DNA from: Desulfuromonas sp.
GTDB lineage: Bacteria > Desulfobacterota > Desulfuromonadia > Desulfuromonadales > Desulfuromonadaceae
DNA length: 64,000 nucleotides
NCBI GenBank assembly: GCA_002869685.1
Contig: PKUE01000007.1
Span: 1 to 64,000, forward strand
Reading direction: 5' to 3'
Shown: piece by piece, positions 29,409 to 41,035 of the stretch
Layout of the letters: every line of letters starts with the position of its first letter
Position numbering within the stretch: the stretch's first letter is position 1
Notes under the pieces: model-generated
The model's input: only the letters and a program-made list of their open reading frames with translations
Told to the model about the DNA's origin: nothing
Database searches by the model: none
Position numbers and translations under genes: made by a program

Positions 29409-30614
29409 CTACAGGTTTTCCAACAAGTGACCCATTTTTTCTTTTTTGGTCAACAGATAACGCTGGTTGACCCGATTGGCCGGCATTTCAATTTTCACTC
29501 GCTCAACCACTTCAAGACCATAGCCTTGCAAACCAACAATTTTTTTCGGATTATTGGTCATCAGTTTAATCTTCTTAACGCCCAGATCGGCCAGGATTTG
29601 CGCACCAATACCATAATCTCGCAGATCGGCTTTGAAGCCCAGAGCTTCATTCGCCTCAACGGTATCGTGCCCACAATCTTGCAGAGCATAGGCTTTAAGC
29701 TTATTAACCAAGCCAATACCGCGTCCTTCCTGACGCATATAAACAACAACGCCACTGCCAGCTTCTTCGATTTGCGCCATGGCGGCCTGTAACTGTTGCC
29801 CACAGTCACAACGCATTGATCCGAAAACATCGCCGGTCAGACATTCGGAGTGTACCCTAACCAATACCGGTTCATCGGGATTGATATCGCCTTTAATCAG
29901 GGCAACATGTTGGGCATTGTCGACATCATTTTCATAAACAATCGCCTCAAAATCGCCACCAAAGCAGGTTGGCAATGCGGTTTCCGCTGCACGACGAACC
30001 AAAAGCTCCTTACGCATGCGGTATTCAACCAGATCAGCAACCGTTACAATGCGCAGGTCATGCTTTTTGGCGAATACCTTCAACTCAGGCATACGGGACA
30101 TGGTCCCGTCGTCATTCATAATTTCACAAATAACTCCTGCCGGCTTTAGCCCGGCAAGACGTGCCAAATCAACAGAGCCTTCAGTTTGACCCGTACGGAC
30201 CAAAACGCCTCCCTTACGTGCACGCAGTGGAAACACATGGCCAGGACGAGCCAGATCTTTCGCCGTTGATTCATCATCAATGGCCACCTTAATGGTTTGA
30301 GCTCGATCCGCTGCAGAAATTCCAGTTGAAACCCCTCGACGTGCTTCGATCGAAACAGTGAAAGCCGTACCAAAAGAGGAGCTGTTTTCCGAAACCATCA
30401 GCGGCAGGTCAAGATAGTCCGCCCGCTCTTCGGTCAAAGACAGGCAAATCAGCCCACGACCCTCTTTGGCCATGAAATTGATGGCTTCATCGGTAACCAT
30501 CTCGGCGGCCATGGTCAGATCGCCTTCGTTTTCACGGTCCTCATCATCAACCAGAATCACCATTTTCCCCTGACGAATATCCTCAAGGGCAGCTTCAATT
30601 TTTGCTATAGGCAC
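29409..30614 (-). CDS. ribBA: bifunctional DHBP synthase/GTP cyclohydrolase II
   Basis: [48 protein letters not shown]. Confidence 0.97.
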   Translation of the reverse strand: MPIAKIEAALEDIRQGKMVILVDDEDRENEGDLTMAAEMVTDEAINFMAKEGRGLICLSLTEERADYLDLPLMVSENSSSFGTAFTVSIEARRGVSTGISAADRAQTIKVAIDDESTAKDLARPGHVFPLRARKGGVLVRTGQTEGSVDLARLAGLKPAGVICEIMNDDGTMSRMPELKVFAKKHDLRIVTVADLVEYRMRKELLVRRAAETALPTCFGGDFEAIVYENDVDNAQHVALIKGDINPDEPVLVRVHSECLTGDVFGSMRCDCGQQLQAAMAQIEEAGSGVVVYMRQEGRGIGLVNKLKAYALQDCGHDTVEANEALGFKADLRDYGIGAQILADLGVKKIKLMTNNPKKIVGLQGYGLEVVERVKIEMPANRVNQRYLLTKKEKMGHLLENL

Positions 30615-30678
30615 AATGTGCTCCTTTCAAACAATCCTATTAAATCGCCATATTAGCGATATGAAAATCCTGTATCAA

Positions 30679-31326
30679 TTAAACAAAACCGTTGCGAGCC
30701 AAATGTTCCAAAGTCAACGATGACGGCTTATTGTCCGGGACCGTTGCCAGTAATTTCTCAACATAACGGCCAATGATATCCGTTTCGATATTCACTCGTC
30801 CACCCGGTTGTAAATTTTTCAACGTCGTTTCAGCAAGACTGTGCGGAATAATTGCCACAGAAAACGTTTCTTCGGTCACTTCATTGACGGTCAAACTCAC
30901 CCCATCAATCGTAATCGATCCCTTGGGCACGATATAACGCAATGTTTCAGCTGAAAGACGAAAAGTAAAACGGATTGCGTTGCCATCTGTTCGTCGTTCA
31001 ATGGCCGTGGCCACATCATCAACATGGCCGCTGACAATATGGCCGCCCAAACGATCAGACAGACGTAATGCACGCTCAAGGTTAACTTCTGAACCTGCGG
31101 ATAACGCTCCAAGGTTGGAACAGTCCAGGGTTTCCGGTGAAACATCAGCCACAAACAACGCACTGCCCTTTTTCACCACGGTGAGGCAAATGCCATTAAC
31201 GGCAATACTGTCACCGAGAGCCACTTCAGACATGGGAATCGCCGTGGCCACGCTGAGCTGGACACTCGAACCACTATGGCGCAATTCACGAACAGTACCG
31301 ATATCTTCAATTAATCCGGTAAACAC
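30679..31326 (-). CDS. ribE: riboflavin synthase alpha subunit
   Basis: MFTGLIEDIGTV, duplicated lumazine-binding domains, GGHIVSGHVD. Confidence 0.96.
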   Translation of the reverse strand: MFTGLIEDIGTVRELRHSGSSVQLSVATAIPMSEVALGDSIAVNGICLTVVKKGSALFVADVSPETLDCSNLGALSAGSEVNLERALRLSDRLGGHIVSGHVDDVATAIERRTDGNAIRFTFRLSAETLRYIVPKGSITIDGVSLTVNEVTEETFSVAIIPHSLAETTLKNLQPGGRVNIETDIIGRYVEKLLATVPDNKPSSLTLEHLARNGFV

Positions 31327-32429
31327 GTTTGCACCTCTCCCTCAATAAGAACATCGCCACCAAAGGTTGTCACCCGCACATCGGTCAACGTTAAGGCCTG
31401 ATCAAGGGACTCAACACCATGACCGCTGAACATCCCCAGGCCATCCTGGCCACCCAGCAGCTTAGGTGCCACATAGATCATCGCCCGATCAAACAGACCG
31501 GCCTTGAACAAACTGTGGTTGAGGATACTCCCCCCTTCAACCAGAACCGATTGAATATTTCGCTGTCCAAGCATGTCAGCAAGAGCGCAAAGATCGACTT
31601 GACCAGAGGGCGTCGCCCGCACCTGCACGACTTCAACATTGTCACAACGATTCAGGGCGGCAATTTTTTGTCCATCCGCCCCTTCAACCGTCACAATCCA
31701 GGTCGGTGCGGCGGAATGATGAGAGACCAGATTGGCATCAAGGGGCACCTGCAGGCGCGAATCGACTACAATACGCACGGGATCTCTACCTGCCGATGAC
31801 AACCGTGTTGTCAAACGAGGATTATCGCGCAACGCCGTGCCACTACCGACCATGATGGCATCAACCTGATCGCGCACCTGATGAACATGCGCCCGACTGG
31901 ACTCATTGGTAATCCATTGGGAGTGTCCACGGTTGGTCGCAGTATTGCCATCAAGGGTGATCGCCGATTTCAAAATAAACAGTGGTCGACCGGAGGTCAT
32001 ATGTTTGAGGAACGGAGCGATCAGCCGGCGACATTCCACTTCGAGAACACCAACTTCAACCTCAACACCGGCCGCACGCAGTCGCTCAACACCTTGACCA
32101 CGAACCTGAGGATTGGGATCAATCAACCCAACATATACACGGGAGATGCCCGCAGCGATAAGTGCGTCACAGCAAGGAGGGGTACGACCATGATGGGAAC
32201 AGGGTTCTAGCGTCACATAGGCTTCAGCACCACGAGCGCACTCGCCGGCATCACGCAAGGCAAAGACCTCTGCATGTGGCTCACCGGCTTTGGGATGGAA
32301 ACCGCGTCCGACAACTTCATCCCCCTGAACGATTACCGCACCCACGGGGGGGTTAGGCGTCGTACGCCCCACAGCAGTTTGCGCCTGCTCAAGAGCCAGA
32401 CGCATAAACCGATCTCGTCGTTGCGTCAT
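31311..32429 (-). CDS. ribD: bifunctional deaminase/reductase RibD
   Basis: GEPHAEVFALRDAG, VTLEPCSHHGRTPPC, reductase C-terminal domain. Confidence 0.96.
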   Translation of the reverse strand: MTQRRDRFMRLALEQAQTAVGRTTPNPPVGAVIVQGDEVVGRGFHPKAGEPHAEVFALRDAGECARGAEAYVTLEPCSHHGRTPPCCDALIAAGISRVYVGLIDPNPQVRGQGVERLRAAGVEVEVGVLEVECRRLIAPFLKHMTSGRPLFILKSAITLDGNTATNRGHSQWITNESSRAHVHQVRDQVDAIMVGSGTALRDNPRLTTRLSSAGRDPVRIVVDSRLQVPLDANLVSHHSAAPTWIVTVEGADGQKIAALNRCDNVEVVQVRATPSGQVDLCALADMLGQRNIQSVLVEGGSILNHSLFKAGLFDRAMIYVAPKLLGGQDGLGMFSGHGVESLDQALTLTDVRVTTFGGDVLIEGEVQTCLPD

Positions 32430-32446
32430 ACTATCCACTAAATCCT

Positions 32447-32923
32447 TTATTGTTCCGACGGCAAATCGCGTTGATTACCGAGGATATCTTTCAATTCCTG
32501 CATGAATTCATTGATATCTTTGAACTGGCGATAGACAGACGCGAAACGGACATAGGCGACTTCATCAAGATCATGCAGCGCCTTCATGACTGCCTCACCA
32601 ACACTGCTGGCTGGTATCTCCCGCTCGGGACTTTCCTGGAACTCCATCTCCAACTGATCGACAATTTTCTCGATCGTGGCAATAGAGACCGGTCTTTTCT
32701 CACACGCGCGTTGCATACCGGCTATGATCTTATGTCGATCAAACGGTTCCCGACGGCCGTCTTTTTTAACCACCAGCGGCAGGATGTCTTCAACACGCTC
32801 ATAGGTCGTGAAACGACGGTTACACTCAGAGCATTCACGCCGACGACGAATACTGTTGCCCTCTTTTCCTAATCGCGAATCCACCACGCGGGTATCAATA
32901 CAGGAACAAAAGGGACATTTCAT
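32447..32923 (-). CDS. nrdR: transcriptional repressor NrdR
   Basis: [45 protein letters not shown]. Confidence 0.97.
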   Translation of the reverse strand: MKCPFCSCIDTRVVDSRLGKEGNSIRRRRECSECNRRFTTYERVEDILPLVVKKDGRREPFDRHKIIAGMQRACEKRPVSIATIEKIVDQLEMEFQESPEREIPASSVGEAVMKALHDLDEVAYVRFASVYRQFKDINEFMQELKDILGNQRDLPSEQ

Positions 32924-33397
32924 CTAATTCTCCTGAGACGTATGAGATGTGGTTTCGTGCTCGAGAACTTCAATGCCGGACTCCAGTAAGAGATCACGGG
33001 CCAGATCATCGGGATAGCCATCCAGATACACAATGCGGCTCAATCCGGCATTAATCAACATCTTTGCGCAAATGACGCACGGCGCGTTGGTACAATACAG
33101 GGTCCCGCCACTGATGTTCACACCATGCTTGGCAGCCTGGATGATGGCGTTCTGCTCGGCATGCAGCCCCCGGCACAACTCATGGCGCTGTCCCGAAGGA
33201 ACCTGCATCTTTTCCCGCAGGCAACCAGTCTCCTGACAATGACGAATTCCCGATGGCGTCCCGTTATAGCCGGTGGTCAGGACATTCTTGTCCTTGACAA
33301 TCACCGCACCGACCTGGCGGCGCAGACACGTAGAGCGACTGGCCACCAGACGGGCTATATCCATGAAATAATCTTCCAATGAAGGACGCGGCATCAT
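32924..33397 (-). CDS. dCMP deaminase family protein
   Basis: [33 protein letters not shown]. Confidence 0.93.
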   Translation of the reverse strand: MMPRPSLEDYFMDIARLVASRSTCLRRQVGAVIVKDKNVLTTGYNGTPSGIRHCQETGCLREKMQVPSGQRHELCRGLHAEQNAIIQAAKHGVNISGGTLYCTNAPCVICAKMLINAGLSRIVYLDGYPDDLARDLLLESGIEVLEHETTSHTSQEN

Positions 33398-33407
33398 GGT
33401 TATCTAC

Positions 33408-34667
33408 TTATTTGAGACGATGCGCATAAAGGGGGAATTGCTGACACAACTCCTTGACTTCAGCGCGGATTGCCGCCAGTGCGGCCTCATCTTCAAGATT
33501 GGTCAGAGCCCGATCGATCCACTCGGCAACTTTACCCATCTCTGCCTCTTTCAGGCCTCGGGTTGTTGTAGCCGGAGTACCGATACGGAAGCCACTGGTG
33601 ACAAACGGTGAACGGGTATCAAACGGAACCGCGTTCTTATTCACAGTGATGCCCGCTTTTTCCAAAGCCTCTTCAGCCATTTTACCCGTGGTTTCTGTGC
33701 CACTCAGGTCAACAAGAATCAAGTGGTTATCAGTACCACCGGAAACCAGGTTGTAGCCGCGCTCGAGCAGACCGGCAGCCAGTGCTTTCGCATTGAGTAC
33801 AACCTGATGGGCATAGGCTTTAAAGTCATCATCAAGTGCTTCTTTAAAGGCAACGGCCTTGGCGGCAATAACGTGCATCAAGGGGCCACCCTGGCTACCA
33901 GGGAAGATATTGCTGTTCACTTTTTTAGCGAATTCTTCTTGGCACAGAATCATGCCACCACGGGGGCCACGCAGGGTTTTATGAGTTGTTGTCGTTACAA
34001 ACTCAGCATGGGGAACCGGGCTGGGATGCTCACCAGCAGCAACCAGACCGGCGATGTGCGCCATATCAACCATCACCGGCGCGCCAACCTTATCCGCAAT
34101 CTGACGGAATGCCGCAAAATCAATGGTCCGAGGATAAGCACTGGCACCGACAACAATCAGTTTCGGCTTATGCTCCAAGGCCAGCGATTCAACTTCATTG
34201 TAGTCGATCGTGCCGGTCTCTTTTTTCACACCATAGGGGACAATGTTATACAGTTTACCGGAAAAATTAACCGGTGAACCATGGGTCAGGTGGCCACCAT
34301 GAGCCAGATTCATCCCCAAAACAGTGTCACCAGGCTGGCAGGCCGTGAAATAAACCGCCATATTCGCCTGAGAACCGGAGTGAGGTTGAACATTGGCATG
34401 ATCAGCACCGAAGAGTTGCTTGGCGCGGTCAATCGCCAGCTGCTCGGCAACGTCAACCACTTCACAGCCGCCATAATAACGCTTGCCGGGATATCCTTCA
34501 GCGTATTTATTGGTCATAACCGAGCCCTGAGCTTCCAGGACACATTCGCTGACAAAGTTCTCCGATGCGATAAATTCGAGATTATATTCTTGACGCTCAG
34601 TTTCCTCAGTAATGGTCTGAGCGATTTCAGGATCAAATTGGGCAAGAGTCTTCACTACAACCTCCAT
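33408..34667 (-). CDS. glyA: serine hydroxymethyltransferase
   Basis: [57 protein letters not shown]. Confidence 0.98.
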   Translation of the reverse strand: MEVVVKTLAQFDPEIAQTITEETERQEYNLEFIASENFVSECVLEAQGSVMTNKYAEGYPGKRYYGGCEVVDVAEQLAIDRAKQLFGADHANVQPHSGSQANMAVYFTACQPGDTVLGMNLAHGGHLTHGSPVNFSGKLYNIVPYGVKKETGTIDYNEVESLALEHKPKLIVVGASAYPRTIDFAAFRQIADKVGAPVMVDMAHIAGLVAAGEHPSPVPHAEFVTTTTHKTLRGPRGGMILCQEEFAKKVNSNIFPGSQGGPLMHVIAAKAVAFKEALDDDFKAYAHQVVLNAKALAAGLLERGYNLVSGGTDNHLILVDLSGTETTGKMAEEALEKAGITVNKNAVPFDTRSPFVTSGFRIGTPATTTRGLKEAEMGKVAEWIDRALTNLEDEAALAAIRAEVKELCQQFPLYAHRLK

Positions 34668-34683
34668 GGTCTTGATGACTTAA

Positions 34684-34718
34684 AGAAAAAATGATGGGCA
34701 GGCCGTGCCCACCCATCA
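34684..34718 (-). terminator. candidate Rho-independent terminator between rpiB and glyA
   Basis: Minus strand GATGGGTGGGCACGGCCTGCCCATCATTTTTTC hairpin plus T-run. Confidence 0.65.
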
Positions 34719-34732
34719 CTTGACTGATTCAT

Positions 34733-35185
34733 TTATGCGTCCGAACCGCACTGACGTTCAAGTTGAATAATCTTATTGAGCCGGTTCTGATGACGCCCTC
34801 CTTCATAGTTTCCTTCATACCAGACACTGACCATGCGGCAGGCCAATTCAGGATCAAGAACGCGTCCTCCAAGAACCAGTATATTAGCATTATTGTGTTC
34901 TCTGGCCATTTGAGCCGTAAACTCATCATGAGCCAGAGCGGCTCGCACACCAGGAAACTTGTTAGCAGCGATCGACATGCCGATTCCGGTGCCGCAGACC
35001 AGAATCCCCTGCTGTGCTTCATTTTTTGAAATCGGTTCAGCGACTCGCGCGGCATAATCGGGGTAGTCAACCGAATCATCCGCGTGAACGCCCAGATCAT
35101 TGATTTCAATTCCCCGCTTCTGCAGATAATCGACAAGGATCTGTTTCAGTTCTAAACCGCCATGATCACTGGCAATCAGTAGCAT
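34733..35185 (-). CDS. rpiB: ribose-5-phosphate isomerase B
   Basis: IASDHGGLELK, GILVCGTGIGMSIAANKFPGVRAAL. Confidence 0.95.
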   Translation of the reverse strand: MLLIASDHGGLELKQILVDYLQKRGIEINDLGVHADDSVDYPDYAARVAEPISKNEAQQGILVCGTGIGMSIAANKFPGVRAALAHDEFTAQMAREHNNANILVLGGRVLDPELACRMVSVWYEGNYEGGRHQNRLNKIIQLERQCGSDA

Positions 35186-35194
35186 GTTGGCTCC

Positions 35195-36427
35195 TTAGAT
35201 CTTTTTGAACAACAACGTAGCATTGGTGCCACCAAAGCCCAGAGAGTTGGACATGGCAACTTTAACATCCGCCTGACGTGCCGTGTTGGGGACATAATCA
35301 AGGTCACACTCATCCGAAGGATCGACCAGATTGATCGTCGGCGGAACAATACCGGTTTCGAGTGTTTTGAGGCAGTAGACGGCTTCCAGAGCACCTGCTG
35401 CACCGAGACCGTGGCCGGTCATACTCTTGGTGGAACTGACCATAACCGATTTAGCATGCTCTCCCAGAGCCGATTTAATCGCCATAGTCTCAAACATATC
35501 ATTGAACGGAGTCGATGTACCGTGGGCGTTGATATAATCAACGTCTTCAGCATTTACACCGGCACCCTTCATCGCCATTTTCATGCAGCGGGCCGCCCCT
35601 TCACCTTCTGGAGCCGGAGCCGTCAGATGGTACGCGTCGGAAGTCAAACCATAACCGCACACCTCACCATAAATTTTAGCGCCACGCTTAACGGCAGACT
35701 CGTACTCCTCAAGAATCACCATGCCGGCACCTTCGGCCATAACAAAGCCATCACGCCCTTTGTCGAAAGGACGGCTGGCGGCTTTGGGATCATCGTTGCG
35801 CGTCGATAATGCCTTCATAACGCAGAAACCGGAAACACCCAACGGAGTGATGGTTGATTCGGTTCCACCTGCGATCATGGCATCGGCATCACCGCGTTTA
35901 ATCATGTGATACGCGTCACCGATGGAGTGGGTTCCTGTTGCGCACGCACTGACTGAGGACAGATTGGGTCCTTTGGCGCCATAACGAATCGAAATCTGTC
36001 CCGGAGCCAGGTTGATGATCAACATGGGAATAAAAAAAGGCGTTACACGTTTATAGCCGCTCTTATTGAGGACATCATGATATTTTTCAATCGCGGGAAG
36101 CCCACCAAGGCCGGAGCCAACCAGAACGCCAACACGCTCGGCATTTTCTTCGGTAATCTGCAAGCCGGAATCGGTCATGGCCATATCCGCAGCAGCCAGA
36201 GCATATTGAATAAAGAGATCCATTTTTTTGATCTCTTTCTTATCAATAAATTCGGCAGGATCGAAGTCTTTAACTTCGCCGGCGATCTGAGCCGGAAGAT
36301 CTGACGCATCAAAACGTGTGATCAGATCAATACCGGATTGTCCTTCGGTTAGAGCTGACCAGTTCTTATCAACACCAGTCCCCAGTGAAGAAATCGCACC
36401 AACACCTGTCACGACTACTCTACGCAT
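35195..36427 (-). CDS. fabF: beta-ketoacyl-ACP synthase II
   Basis: VSACATGTHSIGDA, INAHGTSTPFND, STKSMTGHGLGAAGA. Confidence 0.96.
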   Translation of the reverse strand: MRRVVVTGVGAISSLGTGVDKNWSALTEGQSGIDLITRFDASDLPAQIAGEVKDFDPAEFIDKKEIKKMDLFIQYALAAADMAMTDSGLQITEENAERVGVLVGSGLGGLPAIEKYHDVLNKSGYKRVTPFFIPMLIINLAPGQISIRYGAKGPNLSSVSACATGTHSIGDAYHMIKRGDADAMIAGGTESTITPLGVSGFCVMKALSTRNDDPKAASRPFDKGRDGFVMAEGAGMVILEEYESAVKRGAKIYGEVCGYGLTSDAYHLTAPAPEGEGAARCMKMAMKGAGVNAEDVDYINAHGTSTPFNDMFETMAIKSALGEHAKSVMVSSTKSMTGHGLGAAGALEAVYCLKTLETGIVPPTINLVDPSDECDLDYVPNTARQADVKVAMSNSLGFGGTNATLLFKKI

Positions 36428-36619
36428 GATTACGTCCTTTACTAAAAAAAGTTAACAGACTCTCTCAGACACACAGAACCAACCTCGGGATCTGATACAA
36501 TCGTGTCCTTCAAGCGCCCTGAAAAAAACAAACACTCAGAACGATTCCAATAGGCAGCAAACCGCTGTGCATTGAAATCACGCTGAGACAAAGGGAGGTC
36601 AATAAATTATATAATCGGA

Positions 36620-36641
36620 GGAGAGCAGTGCACTGCTCTCC
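36620..36641. terminator. perfect 22-bp palindrome between acpP and fabF
   Basis: GGAGAGCAGTGCACTGCTCTCC, followed on minus strand by an AT-rich run but no clean poly-T. Confidence 0.5.
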
Positions 36642-36660
36642 CCCGAACAACACGCGTGGA

Positions 36661-36894
36661 TCAGGAGTTCTCACTAACGTAAGAGATTGCATCCTTAACG
36701 GTTTGAATCTTCTCAGCGTCCTCATCCGAGATTTCGATATCGAATTCCTCTTCGAGAGCCATAACGAGTTCTACCGTATCGAGAGAGTCTGCACCAAGAT
36801 CATCCATGAAAGATGCCTCTGCAGTTACTTGCTCTTCTTCTACACCCAGTTGCTCTGCAACGATTTTCTGTACTCTTTCTTCGATTGAAGCCAT
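36661..36894 (-). CDS. acpP: acyl carrier protein
   Basis: [27 protein letters not shown]. Confidence 0.98.
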   Translation of the reverse strand: MASIEERVQKIVAEQLGVEEEQVTAEASFMDDLGADSLDTVELVMALEEEFDIEISDEDAEKIQTVKDAISYVSENS

Positions 36895-36978
36895 GATTAA
36901 ACCTCCATGATGTGTGGTAACAGCCTAAGCTGATGTGTTCAGCGCCAGCCCCGGCAAATGCCGGTCCAGCCAATTCAA

Positions 36979-37716
36979 TTACATATACATTCCGCCATTG
37001 ACAGACAGTTCATGACCGGTGATATAGCCTGCCTGTTCCGAAGCGAGAAACGCGACGGCCGCAGCGATATCTTCCGGTGCACCAAAGCGTCCCAAAGGAA
37101 TCTGGGCTGCCATATCGGTGCGCACTTTTTCCGGCAGTTCTGCTGTCATATCTGTCTCAATAAAACCTGGAGCCACAGCGTTCACTGTGACATTGCGTCG
37201 CGCCAATTCGCGGGCATTGGATCGGGTCAACCCCATCAGACCACCCTTACTGGCACAATAGTTTGCCTGACCGATATTGCCCATTTGTCCAACGACAGAG
37301 GTAATATTGATAATACGGCCATAACGCTGCTTACTCATAACCTTTGCCGCCGCACGTGAGCACAAAAAAGCGCCCTTAAGGTTGATATTCAGAACAGCGT
37401 CCCAATCATCATCCTTCATCCGCGCCAGCAGTGTATCACGGGTGATACCGGCATTGTTGACGAGAATATCAATCTGGCCAAATGCCTGCTGGGCCGCATC
37501 AATCATTGCCGCCACATCAGCTTCCACGGAAACATCCGCAGCGACACTTAATGCATCACCACCGCGCTCTTTAATCGACGCAACCAGTTCTTGCGTATCC
37601 TGCTGTTTACGGCTGACCGCAACAATACGCGCGCCCTGCGCAGCCAGATACTCCGCAATACAGCGGCCAATCCCTCTTGATGCTCCCGTTACAATAGCCA
37701 CTCGATCCTTAAGCAT
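36979..37716 (-). CDS. fabG: 3-oxoacyl-ACP reductase
   Basis: VTGASRGIGRCIAEYLA, NNAGITRDTLLARM, NYCASKGGLMGLTRS; fab gene context. Confidence 0.96.
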   Translation of the reverse strand: MLKDRVAIVTGASRGIGRCIAEYLAAQGARIVAVSRKQQDTQELVASIKERGGDALSVAADVSVEADVAAMIDAAQQAFGQIDILVNNAGITRDTLLARMKDDDWDAVLNINLKGAFLCSRAAAKVMSKQRYGRIINITSVVGQMGNIGQANYCASKGGLMGLTRSNARELARRNVTVNAVAPGFIETDMTAELPEKVRTDMAAQIPLGRFGAPEDIAAAVAFLASEQAGYITGHELSVNGGMYM

Positions 37717-37745
37717 GTATAAACTCCCTGTTGATCAGTCGTGGA

Positions 37746-38660
37746 TCACAACGCCTTGAGAGACGCCAGATTTTCAATATTGGCCACCGGCATACGACGC
37801 TCAATCCGTTTGATCAGACCGCACAAGACCTTACCAGGACCGATCTCAATAAAACGTTCTACACCCTGCTCAACCATATAACGGACTGAAGCATCCCAAC
37901 GTACCGGAGCACTGACCTGAGTAACCAGCAATGATTTCACTCGCGCATTGTCACTGTTCGCCGTCGCCTCAACATTGGTCACAACAGGGATATTCATCGG
38001 AGCCAGCGTAATGGAATCAAGGACTTCTGCCAGTTGTTCACCGGCAGGTGTCATCAACGCACAATGGAAAGGGGCGCTTACCGGCAAAGGCATTGCCTTT
38101 TTAGCCCCTTTCTCTTTTGCCAATGCAATGGCGCGCTCCACCGCCGCCGTATGACCCGCAATAACAATCTGCCCGGGACTGTTGAAATTGGCGGGGGAAA
38201 CAATCTGATTGCCAGCGGCCTCAACACAAATTTCTTCAAGAAGGTCAGCTTCAACTCCGAGGATCGCCGCCATGGCACCTTCACCAACAGGAACCGCCTG
38301 CTGCATGAACGTTCCGCGCTGACGTACAACACGAACGGCATCCGCAAAAGCCATCGTCCCGGAAGCGACAAGGGCAGAATATTCCCCCAGTGAATGTCCG
38401 GCAACAAAATTAGCGCGCAATTCGGTTTCCTGTTCAAGGACACGCAATGCCGCAACACTCATGGTCAGAATAGCCGGTTGAGTATTGGCAGTCAGTTTCA
38501 GATCTTCTTCAGGTCCTTCGAAGCACATTTTGGCCAGGTCAAAACCCAACGCATCATTCGCTTCCTCAAACAGTTCACGGGCAACAGAGAAGTTATCGTT
38601 TAAATCCTTGCCCATACCAGCGTGTTGCGCACCCTGGCCAGGAAATACAAATGCTAACAT
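37746..38660 (-). CDS. fabD: malonyl-CoA:ACP transacylase
   Basis: MLAFVFPGQGAQHAGMG, VAGHSLGEYSALVASG; start chosen at 38660. Confidence 0.96.
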   Translation of the reverse strand: MLAFVFPGQGAQHAGMGKDLNDNFSVARELFEEANDALGFDLAKMCFEGPEEDLKLTANTQPAILTMSVAALRVLEQETELRANFVAGHSLGEYSALVASGTMAFADAVRVVRQRGTFMQQAVPVGEGAMAAILGVEADLLEEICVEAAGNQIVSPANFNSPGQIVIAGHTAAVERAIALAKEKGAKKAMPLPVSAPFHCALMTPAGEQLAEVLDSITLAPMNIPVVTNVEATANSDNARVKSLLVTQVSAPVRWDASVRYMVEQGVERFIEIGPGKVLCGLIKRIERRMPVANIENLASLKAL

Positions 38661-38697
38661 ATCACTACCCTTTTCAGCTTTTATCAGAAACGCCGTC

Positions 38698-39684
38698 TTA
38701 CCAGCGCAGCAGGGTCGCACCCCAGGTAAAACCACCACCGAAGGCATCAAACATCAGCACATCACCTTCACTGATCATCCCCTTGCGATTGGCTTCATCC
38801 AGTGCCAGAGGAATCGAGGCACCAGACGTATTACCACACAAATCGACATTGATATACATCTGGCCGTCTTCGAGATTCAGCCGTTTTTTAACGGCATCAA
38901 GAATACGCCGATTGGCCTGATGAGGAAACAGCAAATGCACGTCCTTCGCCGTCATCTGATTAGCTTCTAACGCCTCTATGGCAACATCGTAAAGTGAGCG
39001 AACAGCGACTTTGAATACTTCATTACCTGCCATGTGCAAGAAAGGCAGACGTTGTTCAATACCCGAGACACTGGCCGGATGACGTGCACCGAAACCGGGC
39101 TGATACAGTAGTTGCCAGTGGGAGCCATCGGCATGAAGGTGAGAAGAAAGAATACCATGATCCCCCTCCTGCGCTTCGAGAACCACGGCCCCTGCGCCAT
39201 CACCGAATAAGATACAGGTGTTGCGATCTTCCCAGTCAATGATCCGACTGAGGATTTCGGCACCAATAACCAGCGCTTTTTTGGAGTGTCCATTTTGAAG
39301 GTATTGCGCAGCAGACGCCAGGGCATAGACAAAACCACTGCAGGCCGCCGAAACATCCCAAGCCGCGGCATTGACTGCACCGAGTTTGTTCTGCACAAGA
39401 CACGCAGTTGACGGCCAGGGGAAATCGCCGGTGATTGTACCAACAATAATCAGGTCGATCTCTTCTGCAGTGACTCCAGCCATTTCAAGCGCATTTTGTG
39501 CCGCCTTAACAGCCAGATCAGATGTCATTTCATCATCAGCAGCAATACGACGCTCTTGGATACCCGTACGGGCAGTGATCCACTCGTTATTCGTTTCAAC
39601 CATTTTTTCCAAATCGAAATTGGTCAAAACCTTTTCTGGTAAATATGAACCAGTACCGATAATACGTGCTTTTTTCACTGCCAT
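38698..39684 (-). CDS. fabH: beta-ketoacyl-ACP synthase III
   Basis: ARIIGTGSYLPEKVLTN, AWDVSAACSGFVYAL, FPHQANRRI, GNTSGASIPLAL. Confidence 0.97.
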   Translation of the reverse strand: MAVKKARIIGTGSYLPEKVLTNFDLEKMVETNNEWITARTGIQERRIAADDEMTSDLAVKAAQNALEMAGVTAEEIDLIIVGTITGDFPWPSTACLVQNKLGAVNAAAWDVSAACSGFVYALASAAQYLQNGHSKKALVIGAEILSRIIDWEDRNTCILFGDGAGAVVLEAQEGDHGILSSHLHADGSHWQLLYQPGFGARHPASVSGIEQRLPFLHMAGNEVFKVAVRSLYDVAIEALEANQMTAKDVHLLFPHQANRRILDAVKKRLNLEDGQMYINVDLCGNTSGASIPLALDEANRKGMISEGDVLMFDAFGGGFTWGATLLRW

Positions 39685-39704
39685 TCCCCCTTAGTAACGC
39701 CGAA

Positions 39705-40745
39705 TCAGTTTGACCCAGCCACCGCCGCCACAGCGTCTGGTTGATTGCTTAACTCGTGAAGTTGCTCAACGAGTTTATCATTCACTGTTTTCTGCACACT
39801 ATCTGCTGCCTGGCCGATCGCGTTCGTCAAGGCTTTAACGTTTGAACCGCCATGACAAATAATTCCGGTTCCGCGAATGCCCAGCAGAGGTGCACCACCA
39901 TATTCGGCATAATCGATTTTCTTTTTGAAGGCATTAAAAGCGGGACGGGACAACAGGTAACCGATGCGTGCCCAGAAACGAGACTTCAACTCACTGCGCA
40001 GCATCGTACCAATCGCATCCGCCAGCCCTTCTGACACCTTCAAAACAACATTGCCAACAAAGCCATCACACACAACAACATCCACGGCTCCACTATAGAC
40101 GTCACGCCCCTCAACGTAACCGACATAGTTCAAATCAAGCTGTTGCAGCAGCTGATGTGTCACGCGTGTTAACTCATTACCTTTTTTTGCTTCGGACCCA
40201 TTGGACAGCAGACCAACACGAGGTCGAGCCTTGCCCATAATCTGCTGAACATAGACATGACCCATAATCGCGAAATGCTCAAGATGGATCGGCTTGCAAT
40301 CAACATTCCCCCCGACATCCAAGACCAGTGTCTGGCCTTTAAGATTCGGGACAATCGTCGCAATAGCCGGTCGCTCAATACCATTGATCCGTTTTGTCAC
40401 GAACATACCGGCAGCCATGGTCGCGCCGGAGTTACCGGCACTGACAACGGCTTGAGCCTGTCCCTGCTTAACAAGATCAAAAGCAACACGAATAGACGAA
40501 TCCTTTTTCTTCCGTACTGCATCGGAAGCGGAATCGTCCATCGTGACAATTTCAGAAGCATGGTGAATCCGGAGATCCAGACCCGCCACATCGTGATTTG
40601 CCAATTCCTGTTCAATCCGTGACTGATCACCGACAAGAACAATCGCCATACCCCATTTACGGGCAGCAGCGACAGCACCCTCCACTTCAACAGCAGGAGC
40701 ATTGTCGCCACCCATAGCGTCAACCGCAATCACGATTGATTTCAT
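39705..40745 (-). CDS. plsX: phosphate acyltransferase PlsX
   Basis: [34 protein letters not shown]. Confidence 0.96.
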   Translation of the reverse strand: MKSIVIAVDAMGGDNAPAVEVEGAVAAARKWGMAIVLVGDQSRIEQELANHDVAGLDLRIHHASEIVTMDDSASDAVRKKKDSSIRVAFDLVKQGQAQAVVSAGNSGATMAAGMFVTKRINGIERPAIATIVPNLKGQTLVLDVGGNVDCKPIHLEHFAIMGHVYVQQIMGKARPRVGLLSNGSEAKKGNELTRVTHQLLQQLDLNYVGYVEGRDVYSGAVDVVVCDGFVGNVVLKVSEGLADAIGTMLRSELKSRFWARIGYLLSRPAFNAFKKKIDYAEYGGAPLLGIRGTGIICHGGSNVKALTNAIGQAADSVQKTVNDKLVEQLHELSNQPDAVAAVAGSN

Positions 40746-40756
40746 CTATTAAACCC

Positions 40757-40936
40757 TTAATCCTCAGAATCGAGAACGTTGCGATCTTTGTAGAAACCAC
40801 AGCTGGGGCACGCACGGTGCGGCTGTTTGGGTTCATCACACTGGGGGCATACAGAAATACCGGGTGCACTCAGTGCATCATGAGAACGACGCATGTCGCG
40901 TCTGGATTTGGAAGTCTTCTTCTTGGGTACTGCCAT
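40757..40936 (-). CDS. rpmF: 50S ribosomal protein L32
   Basis: [22 protein letters not shown]...[26 protein letters not shown]. Confidence 0.97.
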   Translation of the reverse strand: MAVPKKKTSKSRRDMRRSHDALSAPGISVCPQCDEPKQPHRACPSCGFYKDRNVLDSED

Positions 40937-41035
40937 GAGCTGAATCTCCTTTGCTCTTGTATCTATCTGATATTTTATCAATTACCTGACGGCGTCGTCC
41001 CGCCGACAACCGACCAAAAGTAAACCTAAACGATG

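Noticed and set aside
27030-32450. FMN riboswitch in the riboflavin operon
   Set aside because: Genes from nrdR to hom are tightly packed and I found no long leader or RFN-like conserved elements ahead of ribD, ribE, ribBA or ribH.
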